DNA of 64,000 nt from Naganishia liquefaciens (taxonomy: Eukaryota; Basidiomycota; Tremellomycetes; Filobasidiales; Filobasidiaceae), in contig BLZA01000007.1 of NCBI GenBank assembly GCA_013423385.1, positions 806,001-870,000 of the forward strand, given 5' to 3'. Under the pieces are notes generated by a model. The model had not been told where the DNA came from and searched no databases. It was given only the letters and a program-made list of their open reading frames with translations. Of the stretch, positions 1 through 12,617 are shown in pieces. The translations under genes were made by a program, and so were the position numbers. Each line of letters starts with the position of its first letter. The first letter of the stretch is position 1.

Positions 1-1338
1 ATGCTGACAGCCAGAGAATGCTGCTTCGCATTCCCGAATCGCTTCTACTCGTGCCGCGATCCAGGTGCACGGCAAGTCCTGTTACCAGACTGCGCGTTTG
101 AAATCCCAGGGACCAAGTTAGTCACTCAGTCGCACCGTCTCACCTTGGATCTCGCGTTAGAACTATCTCGGCCGGACGGTTTCGGAGTATTGCTTTCCCG
201 CACTTGCCTGAAAGTCCGAGCCCCTTAAGAGCGATATTGCTGTCACCGTTGCTAGGAATGGCACCAAGGACATGCAGTATGCCGTTTTGGCAGGATGCCT
301 TCAAATAAAGTAGGATGAGTACTCGCCGAGCTTGTACGGTGTACCGTGAAAGACTGACGCAACGAAAGATTGCGGATCCGCTTCGTGCGTGATTGGGGGA
401 AACCGACAGGCACAGCATCGAGCTGCAGCTCCGAATGAGTAGGGTCTCGCTGGATGATTACGCTGTGCGCGTAGTCTGTGACACCAGTGCAGTCCCGGAT
501 AGACTGGTACAACTAGCATATGAGGGAGATGGCAACCTTCGGGATATCATCCCCGGCCAAGACGTTCGCTCCGACGAAACTGCCGAACGACAGCACCAGA
601 TCAGGTGGTGCGCGACTGACCGCTAGCGCGTCATTCTCAGGTACGTGTAATATAGGTAATTGGTGAATCCTAGACCAATCGTCGGGCTCGGTGGACTTGC
701 GTGGATTCGAGACGGCATAGTGTACAATTGAACCCAGCGGTGTCTGGCCAGACGTCTGTTGCCCTTGGACGATAGCTGAATACGTTGGGAACCCCAGGCA
801 GGCAAAGAAAGAACCTCTCGCAGCTGTCTGGACGCGAGATTAGATCCTGAACGACGCCTGGTTGGGGCGCACAAAAGAAACAGGTCACGGAAGACGCACC
901 CGCACCCCGAAAGGCCTGTCCCTGCGCCTTTGGCTGTCACTCTGGCAACCCCGTGCATCCTACACTCGTGATAGGACAGCGACAAAAGCATTCGACATCC
1001 AGCAGACGACAGCGAATCCACTTTGCACCGGGATTCGTGACGCAGCGGGACCCGCCAAAGCGCTTCCCCGTTTATGTGGAGTCCAACCACACGAATGCTG
1101 TCTACTCCGCCCAGATCGTAATCCATCGAGAGCTCTGTATCGTAGACGAGAGGCACATTAAAGCTCGACCTCTGCATTCGACTCGCATCGTCACCCGCGA
1201 AATAGGAAATTACCGGACGACCACCAACCAGCCTATCCCGTCCCCCATCAGGGCCACCGTTGGAGCCGGATTGCTATCTTTTGGTTATCAAAAAAGACGA
1301 GCGATTTCTGATCGAGAAGTGACCCTGCCCACTCGTGG
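1..1338. other. left-edge region, no gene resolved
   Basis: No family is recognised here. On the minus strand, 623-1177 is open for 184 codons, and its first half (about 1177-930) has coding-like codon use. A further minus-strand open piece lies at about 300-420. These could be exons of a gene divergent from the LisH gene and running off the left edge, but I could not join them with convincing splice sites. The plus-strand open stretch at 953-1411 overlaps the LisH gene start in another frame and looks like a shadow. The last few hundred bases presumably hold the LisH gene promoter and 5' UTR. Confidence 0.3.
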
Positions 1339-4300
1339 ATGCTGGCAGCGCACAGAAGCATCGACACTATGGCCGAGGCTCATTCAATGCCATACGCTCA
1401 AGCCGGAATGACATCAACAGTACAGTTTCGTCCCCAACAATCGCCGGCCCAGATGACGCCGCAGACGGGAATCCCTCAAGTCATACGGCCTGGACAGATG
1501 TACGGGGTGCCCACGGGGTTACCGCCTGGGATGGAGGGACAGTGGATTCAACAGCAGATAGCGGCCGGGAACTACCGAACCGCGGGGCAGGATGCCGGGA
1601 TGGGTCCACCGGGACAAGCTGGTAGCTACGTTATGCGAAGCTTTCCTCAAGGCTGGAATCCGGGTCAGGCTGCTGCTGGTACTGGGCAGCCCAATCACAG
1701 TGATATGATGCCGCAATTCACTCCCAATCAGTCTGCTCAAGGCAATGCAGTCCTCAACGTTGGTCCGACCAACCAAGGTCAACAAGCCGTCCTTCGCGCT
1801 CTAGGAAATCAGCCAATGTCCTACTCGATCCAGGGTCCCCCGGGAAATTCTTCACAGATCATGGTCGGTCATCCAGTCAGTGCTGGACCATCACAATCGG
1901 GTCCTGTAGGACAGAACGACACTCGGAGAGTAGAATCGGCTCCGCCGCAGCCGATACCGCCTTCGAATCAGTCGGGCGGACCGAATCTGCAAGCCCTCAA
2001 TCAAGCACAAGGTTATCCTCAGATACAAGGGACGCCAAGAACTCTGGCTGGACATGCGATAAACCAAGCCGATTTGCAAACCAATCAGCCGGTGAATCAA
2101 CAAGGTTCAGCATCAACACCTCGACCCGACGCGCAGCCAGCGGTGCGAACTCCTGCATCGTCTCAACCCAGCGGCGGTAATTGGGATGGGGAAGTTATGT
2201 GAGTCTCAAGGGTGTCATCATCTCGATGTTTTGCTGAGCAGACATCTAGGCTACATCTCTACATCCACGACTATCTCATGAAGCGCCAATTCTTCGAAGC
2301 AGCATCTGCCCTACGCAATGAGGCCGGGCTTGGGGAGCAGCTAGTCGTGCCGATAGACTGTCGGCAAGGACTTCTGTATGAGTGGTGGGCAGTGTTCTGG
2401 GATGTTTTCTCGACCGGTAACGGGAAGCCTCAGCCATCTCCTGAAGCCATTCAGTTCATGAACGTAAGTGTATTCTCGCCAATCCGAGATCGACTTGTTC
2501 AAATTTCCTCTACACTAGGCACAGCTACGGCAAAGGCTCGCGCAGCATCATCAAATGGGTCTACCGCAGGGCATAACATCACAGATGGCTGCCCAACAGA
2601 ATGCCCTCAGGTCGGGTCCCCCGGGCGCAGTAGACGCATCTGCTCTTGCGCGACAACAGCTCATGCACAAGCAGATGCAGCAGCAAAATCAGCAACAGCA
2701 GCAGCTCCAACAGCAACAACCCGTCCATCACGTTCTAGGGAATCCAGGGAATCAAGCCCGCGCGGACGGTCAACCTCAATCCGCCGCGCCGAATAACGCT
2801 CCGACGCGTGAGTACTCTTCTCATCGCGCAATGAAGGCCTCTGACGAGACTTTGCAGCAGGCATGCGATCTGTTACCCCGCAGATATCCGTACAAATGGC
2901 AAATTCCTCTCCGTTTCAGGCCGGCAATGCAACGAATGCGCAAAGGGCGCACCTGGCCGCTCAGGCTGCGCATGCACACCAGCAACATTTGCAGGGACAA
3001 ATGATACAACAAGTACGACCACTGCCGTCTCAAGCGCAGGCGGCCGCGCAGTCGCACGCTACCATGTTTCAGACTGTCGCCTCGAACCTTGGCATCGCGA
3101 ATTGTCATCCTCAAGTCCTGAACAACGCTCTTTGGGCTACGGGTCTTGCCAACCGGCATCCTGAAAGCTGGAATGATGCGGAAAAGGTGAGTTTCGGAGA
3201 GCTTTTACCAGGAAAAACAGAATGTTAAGCGTCCATCAGTCACGAGTCATTGGGAGTTATAATGTTTTGATCGAGCAGATGCGCAAGGAAGAAGGTCAAA
3301 AGATGCAGCGGGTTTTCGGGGATCCAAACGGCCTCGGATTTCCTCGTCCGCAATCCATGGTGCCCGCTTCTCCGAGTGTCAGCTCGCAAACGAATGCCAA
3401 CCCGGCGCCGAATAGGTAAGCTATGAACTGGTAGGTCACGGCTTCATTGACGCTGATCACCTCGTGTCAGGATGAACGGACTTTCCCAGATGACTCCGCA
3501 GCAGCAGCAGATGCATCTGCAGCAAATATCTCACAACGTGAGTAGGGGGACCTCAGAAACGGGGTTCAAGGCTGATTGCCTCAAAGACTCGATCTGCCGA
3601 GGAAGAGTCGGGTGATTCACCGCCGAACAAGCGTCCACGCCGCAATTCTGGTTCTGCCGCAGCGAGTCCATTTTCACTCGCGAGCGAGACACCTCAGAAT
3701 CACGCCACGCCGCATCCACAGCAGACTCCTGTCTCGACTACGATGTCATTAAATCATCAAATGGCCATGCAGGCTCAAGCCCAGCAATTATCAGCTTCGC
3801 AAGCCCAAGCTCAAGCTCAAGCTCAAGCACAGACCGCATATATGCAGAATATTCACCAGCAGCAACAGACTCAGCATCATCAGCAACAGCAAATTTTGCA
3901 GCGGCAACAGATGATGCAGCAGTTGCACGGTGGAGGGCCCTCTCCGTCTGACGTACGCATTCTATCTGGCGCCTCAGGATTCGGTCTAACGCTCTTCTCA
4001 TATTCTCAGGTCAGGGCATATCAACAGCGCATAGCGGAGCAACAACGGCAGAGCATGAGAGCAGTTGCCGCCAATTCTCAAGGACCATCCCAACAGTATA
4101 ATCAAGCCAATTCGCCATTACCTCAAACTAGCGAGACCGAAGGCAAGGGCGGCCCCGCGACTCCGGCTTTCGAAGCCCACGTGAACAATACGCCCGGGGC
4201 AAATCAACTGTCGCTGCATCCGCTGCAGCGAGCACAATCGTCTAAAAGCGTATCCAAACTGGCGTCAAATACGCAACACTCGCCTTCGATGGCTGAATTC

Positions 4301-4932
4301 GCGACTCCTCTGTCGGGGGCGCCCGACCAGGCGGGGTCGGCCGCAAACGGCGAAACAAAACCAGTATGTCATTTGCGACTATAAGCCAATATGAACTTAC
4401 CCTTCTCTAGATGTCTCCTCAGCAGGCTTCCGGCCCCGGCAGTGGAAGCAATGAACGAGACACAGCGACCGCAAGGGTGCCCGGCGAACAATCTGCCAGT
4501 ACCGCGATGATCGAACGTCCCCCGGCTGCGATGGCTGAACCGACCCGTCCGCCGATGGCTTTGCCTGCGCCGCCAACGCCCAAGACGGCCGGTCCTGCCC
4601 TTCCGTCGCCGCCAAAGGTACAGCAAGGCGAATCAGGGAATCCGTCCGAACAGGCGGGTGAATCGAATCCGGGCAATGGAGGTGCATCGCATCCGCCTAA
4701 TCAGCTAGATCCTGGTGCAAATCAAACGGCGCCGCCGAATCAAGTTCAAGGAGATGCAGGTGTCGATTTCAGCCATTTGTTGGGCAACGACCTGTTCAAC
4801 AGCATGAATGGCGCAGAGGATGGTGCAGAATACGACATTAATTTTGCAAACTTTGGGATGGACGGTGATATTTTCGAGATTTACATGAATGACGGATACG
4901 AGGGAGGTCCACAGGCAGGGGACGGTAGTTGA
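1339..4932 (+). CDS. LisH-domain, Gln-rich transcriptional regulator (Flo8/SSBP-like)
   Basis: The gene has nine exons: 1339-2198, 2250-2463, 2525-2807, 2858-3186 (or from 2861), 3279-3415, 3471-3537, 3587-3952, 4010-4363 and 4411-4932. They give about 1043 residues. A LisH dimerisation motif begins at about residue 287 (LHLYIHDYLMKRQFFEAA), followed by a conserved extension ending in YEWWAVFWDVF. This layout is typical of the LUFS group (LUG, Flo8, SSBP). The rest is low complexity: Pro/Gln-rich sequence, poly-Gln tracts, an alternating Ala-Gln repeat near 3800, a basic NKRPRR motif coded near 3630 that could be a nuclear signal, and an acidic C-terminus suggestive of an activation domain. 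In yeasts this family controls adhesion and filamentous growth in the nucleus; that role is inferred here. The start could equally be the in-frame ATG at 1369. The 57-nt intron at 3953-4009 keeps the frame open if retained. Confidence 0.85.
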
Positions 4933-7900
4933 GATGAATAGCGGCACAAGGGCACCAGCGTTAGACAACAACACAGACAGGCTAAGCGTCTTGCAAAATT
5001 GTAATATACACAAGTCTCTCTTGTGATGATTTGATTTTGGGGTTAAGGGAAAGTAATATGTGTGTGAACGGTCACGCGGAATTGGCAGGGGCCGCCCTGT
5101 AGAAGAAGTCAATTGTCAGCGGGATGATAATGTGGACGTCTCGACCATGCGCTGTCGGGATGAAACGCTGAAGTAGACGTATCTCTATCTCCAACGTCAT
5201 ATACACTGTGGTGATTCGTTTGCGACTTCAGGCCGCAAATGAGAATCGGTCGCTGATCCCTTTTCGCCTTTGGCTGCTTTACGTCGACTTTCTGCCCTCA
5301 TCTTCCTGATGTTGTGTTGCAGTAGCTGAGGTCCATCTGGTGACTTGACGTCGTCTCCGCGCATTTGACGCTATTTTGCGATCTCAAAGTGAAACCGAAA
5401 CAATTGCTTGCGTCTGAAATCGACGTCGATCTCTTGCTTCTCGCGAAATACTCTGCTGGCTATATTGGCATTCCGCTTTCCGGAGACGCGCTATGACTTA
5501 GACGGGGAATTGCATGTCAGCCTGCTGTGTTCTCTGGATCGAAACCATTTAATGTACTCACGAATCACATAGCTCGAGGGAGACTGCTAGAAAGTTAGTC
5601 GCGTCTGTCGCAACGCGGAATCCTTCAGAGTGCAACTGCCATATGATGGTGATGCCAGAGCGACATGTGTATAGTATATAGCTAGCTATCTCTTCTAGAA
5701 TATGTTGTCGTTATCAACATCGTTGACGTGCGTGAGATAGGAATCTTGCCAATGTCTCTGGTCTTCCCAGCTGGTCCATTCACGATAGGCAAGCAGCTGT
5801 ACAGGCGACGAAACAGTACGGCACCAGAACTGCGAATCTATCAGTACTTTGAGAGTTGTAACTGCCAACCCAATCTAAAACGAATGGTTCGGCGAGGGAA
5901 ATTGTCGAGATTTTCCTGAGAAGAGCAGCTAAGTGATTGACAGCGCGCCAGACCACGAGAAAATACTTAGCAAATGTCGATGGTTAGATATGCCAGATAG
6001 CGGATTGCTTGTGGGTTACAAGCTGGTCCACCGGTTGTTTGGGCTTCTCAGCTGGCTTGGTAGCTGGCTCAGCGGTCCAGCCCTCTTGTCTGGTTATCTG
6101 GGAGCTCGTTGGCAAGCAGACGCTTGCGCCCATGCGGAAGGATAGCTGTAGCTGTTGCCGCAGGCAGCTTTGAAGCGACATTGGCAACAAGAACAAAGGA
6201 AACTCACAAGAGTACGCGGAATATATAATGTACCGGTCTCGAGCGGCGACCAAACGCTCAGACGATCTGTGCCCGCGGTTGTTCGCGACCGAAGAAATAA
6301 CCATCACATCGGGCAGTTACACGTGTTCACTGGCTGATGAGCTGACAACGTGATTATCGGAGGAGGAGCTGCAAGGAAACACCATGATCATGCGGCCTTG
6401 ATTTTCAACTACAAAAAGAAGTCGTTATCAATAAAAGTAGCCAGATTGCATCTCGTTCAAAGTCGGAAAGCACCGATAGTCCTGATAGCACTTTAGAGCT
6501 GGAGAGATCGCTGAACAGAGATTGAAAGCCGATGAAATAGATCATGCATAAACATAATAATTTGTTCTGGATACGACTCGAAACATGGATGACTCCTACC
6601 AAGCTAACCAGGTCATCAGCCAACCTGGTTACTTGTCAATACATAGCTTTTCTGAGCTAGCTAATCACAGACAGCGCAACAGGCCCTTCGTTGAGCCCTT
6701 CTAGCTCCTTTTTTAACAGCTCTACTAATCGACTTTTGCCCAGCATAGCCAGCTAACTCCAAGACTTTGGCGAAAGTCAAGGCTCTGATCAGAAATGCGT
6801 TGACGAACGGAAATTTCGAAGTGTTGGATGGTCATTAAACTCTGACACGCTGCCTGATGCTAAGTCACAGAATAGCTGAAAGGCCCATTTTCGGTGCCTG
6901 CGTCTGCGCTTCCCGAGCCGAAGAATTTCGCCGGCGTGTTCGGTGACCTCTTCGGCGGTCGCAGTTACTGTCGCGGAATCTCTCCGGTACGGAGCTCTCT
7001 GCTGGTATTTTGCTCGTATTCTGCTGGTATGTACAATTTCATGTACTCAATGCAATCGGCAGCCAGCAGATAGCTCAGAGTTAGGCTCACTCAGCAAGCT
7101 ACCAAGCCAGCTAGCAAAGCCTATCCGATAAGCCCCGAGCTGGCCGATGTCTCGCGCACATGACTGTCATGAGCTCTCAGCTGAGCTTTCCTACGCTCGA
7201 GAAATGCATGTTATTCCCTCAGAAAGTGGGCACTTTCCACGAGAATCCGTCAGTTTTCCTCTTTCGGCGGGAGAACTTTTCCAACGTAATAGCATCATTT
7301 GCCGACACAAAGTGGGAAGTACGCCAACGCGCACAGGATAATATTCCAAGATTGGTAGATAGTTGTCCATCTAACCTGCGGTGATGATTATCCAGAAAAA
7401 AATAGAAGGTTGATTGTACAACTAGTACAGGAAAGTAAGACAAAGGCTAAGGATGATAATCCAACAACTAGCGTATATTTCTCCGATAATTGACAAGCAG
7501 CTGTCTATTCGGGGAATGCGCTGTTCCACTATCTTGGTGTTGATCTTCCAACAACAACCCTATAGACTTCCAAAATGGGGACGTCTCCTTTCCCAAACAC
7601 AGTCGAAAGCATGGCCACAAGGTGATGAAACGTGAAATGAGTACGCAGGACTGCGCTGGAAGAAGGTGAGGCAACCCAGAAGAGCCGGCTGACAGGTCAG
7701 AATCAGCCAAATGATGGTAGAAGCTAGAATCACAGCCAGATAATGGTGAGACCGGCTGAGGCTATCTCGCCGACTTCTGCACTTCAAGCGCTTGTCCAAG
7801 GGGATTGGATGTTTGTGGCGATGCCAGGTTCCAATCCTTCTTAATGGAAAGCAATCAGGCCTTAGCTGGAAAGGTATAGGGCTGAAATGGTAACGTTACA

Positions 7901-10600
7901 ACATCTTCTTAGGAAAAGAATCCGAGCGTTGTTGTCAAGAAGTGAAAGTTTTCTTGTACAGTTTGTGAACGCTTCTGAAGGACAGATTTTGGGTGCTTCT
8001 CGGAAAAGAATTCGCGGCTGTCGTGGACAGGACTAGAGGTTGGTTTGGATCGAGACACAAATGTTAATGGAAAGAGACCCGACTTCTGGGGGACAATTGT
8101 CGCAATTGTCGCGAGCGTATTGGCATGGAAACAGCTCATTCGTGGAAAGCTATTTGCAGATGTTTGGATAGAAATCGCAAGTCCAAGATGGCAAGGAGTC
8201 TCAGCCATGATGGAAAACAGTCGTCGTGTTGTGGGAAAGAAATCGGCTAAAATTGGGCAGAATCTCAGCTCGAATGCGGTAAGCGGTCAAAAATGGTTGG
8301 TAAAGTCCGCACCCAGAAGGGAATAACATGATTACATGCACCTACGCTGATCACCGGCCGCTGATCATGATCTACCATTACATGTCTCATGGCTTGAGCT
8401 TCTTCTTGAAACTCTTCTTCGAGATCCCCTTGGGCATGTCCTGCAGCTTTCGGAGCTGTCTAGCAGCACTACCTCGCTCTGATCTTCAAAGAGCTTTCCG
8501 TGGGCTATGTTCGTGTGGTTTAATCCGCATGCTTTTTTTTTTCGCAAGTGATAGATAGGGTGTGCCAAAAGTACTGTGTCCATTCTCTCTCGGCTACTCA
8601 CCGCAACTCCGTTTCCCTCAACTCCTGGATTAGAGGACACGGGACGAGCAGCGATTCCAGCAAGCTCGACAATATCCATCAAGCTCTGTTGCTGCAGACA
8701 GTCAGCCGAGTAGCGAGCAAATTTCATGGTTGCCGACCTGCTTGTCGACCTCGTGAAGCTCCTTGCAAGCGAGGTACTAATAGCTGTGAGGCGGGGTCGA
8801 TGTAGCTGTCGGTATCAAGCAGACTGGTTATGGCTCTCTTTCCCTCGGTCCCAGCAATTCGCTTAGCCGAGAGTCGAGCGGGTTACACCAATAACTGAAA
8901 TTCTTCACAAAGCGTCTTTGCTGCCGACACACTGCACACGCACATCGCATAAAAACCCCTGCATACTACCTGTGCGACACAAGTTTTCCGACGATCACAG
9001 TATAGGCCCCTCAGAACACTGAACAGCAGAACGGCTAGCAATGCACAAAAGTTTACACAGATAGTAAGATAAGTGTAGGATACGCAAGGTGATATAGGCA
9101 CGACGTGGTTGACAGAGCTAGCTACGGAGCTGCAATTGCGTGAGACATTCCGGAATTCATTCCGGTAGCTCTTCTGGTAGAATGGCGCGTGATATCCCAG
9201 CGGCAACTCCAGCGTCAATCGAATTCGGAGGTTTGTCATCGCGTAATACTCTGCCAGCTATTATCCTGAAACTCAACGAGACACTAGCTTCCTCGAGCTC
9301 TGCCATCTGCTAAATTCTGCGGTCTGCTGTTCTACATAGCAGCTTACATAGCAGTCTATGCACCGTTGGTGTTGCTCTGGGAGCTCCCTGACAGCTTCCC
9401 TCATCATCTCCTCAGGTAGCGGCGGCTCTAGCGGCCTGGGGTAGAAAATGCCTACTCTGGACGACAACGGAGTCATATTATCGTTGTATCACACTGTATT
9501 ATCTGACATTTCAGTCGTACAGGCTCGCAGGCAGTATCGCGATGCTGTCGCGGAAGACGCTTGAGTGTGACTTGGAAATATACCGAAAGACTGCGACTCC
9601 GGAGGTGAGAGTGCGGCAAGCGTGGCAAAAAGTGAAATTGGAACTTCAAGGTTTGATTCGGGGAAGCTCCCGGGGAAGAGTTCTGGTCCACTGTCCCGTC
9701 ATGCTTGCCTCGTGATGGGCTGAGGTACGCTGAGCGATCTGATATGCAGTGACTAGCTGGGCTGAACAGCTCGATTGACAGCTCTCTAGAGGGACAGCAG
9801 CTGGACATGGACAGGTTGTTTCTCGGGAATTTTCTCGGGATGCTTCGGAAGCGCTTAGGCGACCGCAACTGCTTGGGCGCTTCTGGTGTCACCATTGTCT
9901 TGGGTATAACGGCTGAATAAGAAGGCTGTAACGAGAAAGGGTGCGTAGCTGGGTAACTTGTATTGGTCGCTTACGGCAGAGGCGGCGGCGTGACGCTTTC
10001 CTTTGCTGTAGTGACGTTAGCTAGTCCGTTCACAGCGGCAATCCTCATATGTGCATGCCCGCCGTCGTATCTGGGGAAGTCAAGGCTTTTGTGCCGTGTC
10101 GATGAGGACAAGTGGAAAACACCCATACTGAAATGCCGAGGAGCTGCCCGAGATTGGCAAGTGTCTCAGCAGCACGCTGGGACTGACATTACAACTGCTT
10201 GACCGCTCACGACCGTTTAAAAGACCGGCAATAGCGCTTCCACAAACAACAAGACGGGCAATATGTTTTCTGGAAGGGCAGCCTAGCACAGGACGGCGCG
10301 AGCTAATCATCTGGTGTGGCTATCTCGACTCGAGAGTACGCACAAATCGAGCCTTAAGATCTTAGCTGTCGCATTCAGGGCGAATGACGGAGCCCAGCAT
10401 CAGTCGCTGCAAGTCGCTAGGTTTCCTCTTCGGCAGGACCCCTTGCTTTGCGGTATCTGACTCGATTGTTCCCACATAGGAACCAAATGAAGCATGCAGT
10501 GGGTGGAGATCCGCACGGACACTGCGCTCCGGAGCAAGCAGACGACAGCACGCCGAACCATCTGCCAGAGAGGACTCGAAGAGAGCGCATACCCACGCGA
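4933..10600. other. gene-poor, AGCT-rich island
   Basis: About 5.7 kb holds only short overlapping ORFs, none recognisable, and no transposon protein motif. The first few hundred bases are the 3' UTR of the LisH gene. The stretch is rich in AGCT-containing words: GCTAGCTAGC-like palindromes near 5683, 6655 and 9118, an AGCTGG cluster at about 6020-6085 and a repeated CTGCTGGTAT at 6998-7027. A loose direct repeat of GGAAAAGAAT(C/T)CG occurs near 7911 and 8000. The same vocabulary recurs in the islands at 39.9-42.1 kb and 58.7-59.7 kb. It could be decayed repeat DNA, a long regulatory region or an undetected non-coding transcript. Confidence 0.5.
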
Positions 10601-12056
10601 ATGTCGTATATCCAGCCAGAGACTCATCGCGATCACAAAGGCGAACCGTCTCGAATTCCCAAAGACGCCTCCCCACGGTCTCGGAGTCGTTCCGTGTGAG
10701 TACGGGTTAACGAAGACCAAAACACACTCATCATACCACGCTACAGATCAACATTCGTCAACATACTGCAAAGCCCCACAGCAGACGCTGAAATGTCCAA
10801 TCTTGAATTACCGCCCATTCAGAATGCGATCTACAAAAGCGACTCACTCGGAAATGCGCCTTCGCTGGCTCCGCATCTAGTACAATCTTCGAAATCTACA
10901 CAAGGGGATACTGCACTCCTGTCTGATGTTGGCGGGACTCAGTCCACTTGGAGCAGCCTTCTGCAGGCGACAGGTCCGGAATTGAGAGAATTTGAGGGCA
11001 GCCTAGTGACAGGACGGCTCGGACCCTCCGGCCTTCCAGTCCGGAAAGACGGCGTTGCAGGCGCGCCTTTGCCTGTCGCGAACTACTTTGATCATCGAAG
11101 ACCGACATCTCCGAAAATTCAAAGGAACGATTATAGCCAAGGCGGCTCGTGGCAGCCTGCCGTAATGCAACGGAGTCTCGATGGCCACTATAATCCATCC
11201 GACTGGTTACGCGACAGCGAGTTCAGCGATTCCCGTTGGACGAGTAGGACTTACGCCCAACAGAGCAGACAGCTTCGACGACTACGGACTATCAATGCGG
11301 ATGATAAAGACACTAGTATCCCTAGCGAACGCTGGACCCAGTATGGATCGAGGTTGACCGACGATTCTAGTGACCGCGTACTCCTTCGCCCGCGACCGCG
11401 CACCTATCACGAGACTCATGGACCTCGGCCATGGTTCGGCGAAGACTCTACCAGTAGAACGCGCTCCCGTGGAGAATCTTCACTGCACAATGTTGCCACC
11501 TTTCCGCAAACAATATTGAACGACGGTGTCGTTCAGAATTCGCAAAATACAGCGTTCGACATTCGCCATTTGGCCGCTGCCTCGGACTCGGAATCCAGCG
11601 AGAGAATGTGGATAGCTGGTCTGGAAAGACGACGGGATGATGTACGTTCGCCGTATCCATCTGTTGGAGACCGGCTGATTTGGGATGCTTTTCTTCTAGA
11701 TTGCGACGTTAACCACAGAGCTCCTGTCTGAGCTAGAGGGTCCGCCAGAAACGCGACGTGAACGTCTCCGGAGGGTCCAAAGATCGTCGCATGGAATATT
11801 GCGTCAAGTAGAAGACCTCGAGAACTTTGCCAATGCATCATTTCCCGGGAGAGCGCTCTCAAGCGCAAGACCCGCATATCAACATTTACATGCCTCGTCG
11901 ACTAGCGTAAATCGCACGAACGACCCCATTACACGTCTACAGCAAACCGATCCACAGGCTGCTGAACAAGCCGCGAGAGACATGGCAGCGATTCGGGCGC
12001 GCACACATGGTAATGGTCAGAGACCCCTTGCCATGGGGAACGATAAGGGGAACTGA
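10601..12056 (+). CDS. hypothetical protein, Arg/Ser-rich
   Basis: I propose three exons: 10601-10695, 10747-11641 and 11700-12056, all joining in frame with GTGAG or GTACG donors and CAG/TAG acceptors. The product is about 448 residues. Most is polar and probably disordered, with Arg-Ser pairs at the N-terminus (PRSRSRS) and many DSS and RSR patches. The C-terminal exon holds a likely helical segment (ELLSELEGPPETRRERLRRV) followed by LRQVEDLENFANA. No family is recognised. The first exon is less certain: the protein could begin at the internal ATG at 10793, or further upstream in frame at 10448. The gene converges with the dehydrogenase to its right. Confidence 0.6.
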
Positions 12057-12617
12057 ACGGCGAGGCATAGAAAAGACAAGAGTCGAGCGGGACAGGACGA
12101 ATGAAGAAGGCGAATCGAAGAGAGGGATGGGCGTCTTCTCCTGGATTCTATCCGTTGGGATGGGGCGAATGCGCTGAGTTCCATCTGGTCGTCAATCAGA
12201 ATTTTCTGCTGACAGGAAGACAACAACACTGTATCGATAAAGCCAAGAAGATTTGGGAGAGGCAGCTTAAAGTCTAGCTATAGAGAATTATGCCCCCTAT
12301 CTTCGCATGACATTTGCATTACTGAAATTCGAACTTTGAGCTCGCAAGAGGAATCTATCGCCAGGAAATTCTTATCAAGAGCATCGTGTTTGGACGGGAA
12401 GCCATAGCTCTGCCCGACGCTTGCAGTCCGCCAGTCTCCACAATATATGTGCCACACGTACTGCCAAATCGGCGAATGTCTGCATGAAGCAAACCGCTGA
12501 GGGACGACGGATATACCGATGTGTACGAAGGGTCAGGGTTACAGCCGGTGGCCAATTGTCCTCTGAGCATGATCATAATCGCATGTCGCGATCCGGCTGA
12601 CGTAGGTATTTCGTTTT
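12057..12617. other. convergent 3' intergenic region
   Basis: This lies between the ends of two convergent genes. The minus-strand ORF covering 12355-13347 crosses it, but it is a read-through of dehydrogenase exons and introns in mixed frames. Nothing else is seen beyond likely 3' UTRs. Confidence 0.5.

Noticed and set aside
8045-8326. A 93-codon plus-strand ORF
   Set aside because: There are no homologous features or splice partners, and it overlaps a loose direct repeat. Not supported as a gene.
8883-9239. A 118-codon minus-strand ORF with hydrophobic stretches
   Set aside because: It has no family, is Cys-rich with erratic codon use and lies in the gene-poor island, so chance is likely.
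4933-10600. A transposon or retroelement remnant
   Set aside because: No polymerase, integrase, transposase or terminal repeat pattern was visible in any frame; only short repeated words are present.
10276-11030. Similarity between about 10278 (GGGCAGCCTAG, then ACAGGACGGC) and about 11005
   Set aside because: The match covers only some 25 bp with a gap and does not extend into the flanks, so it is too short to call a duplication.
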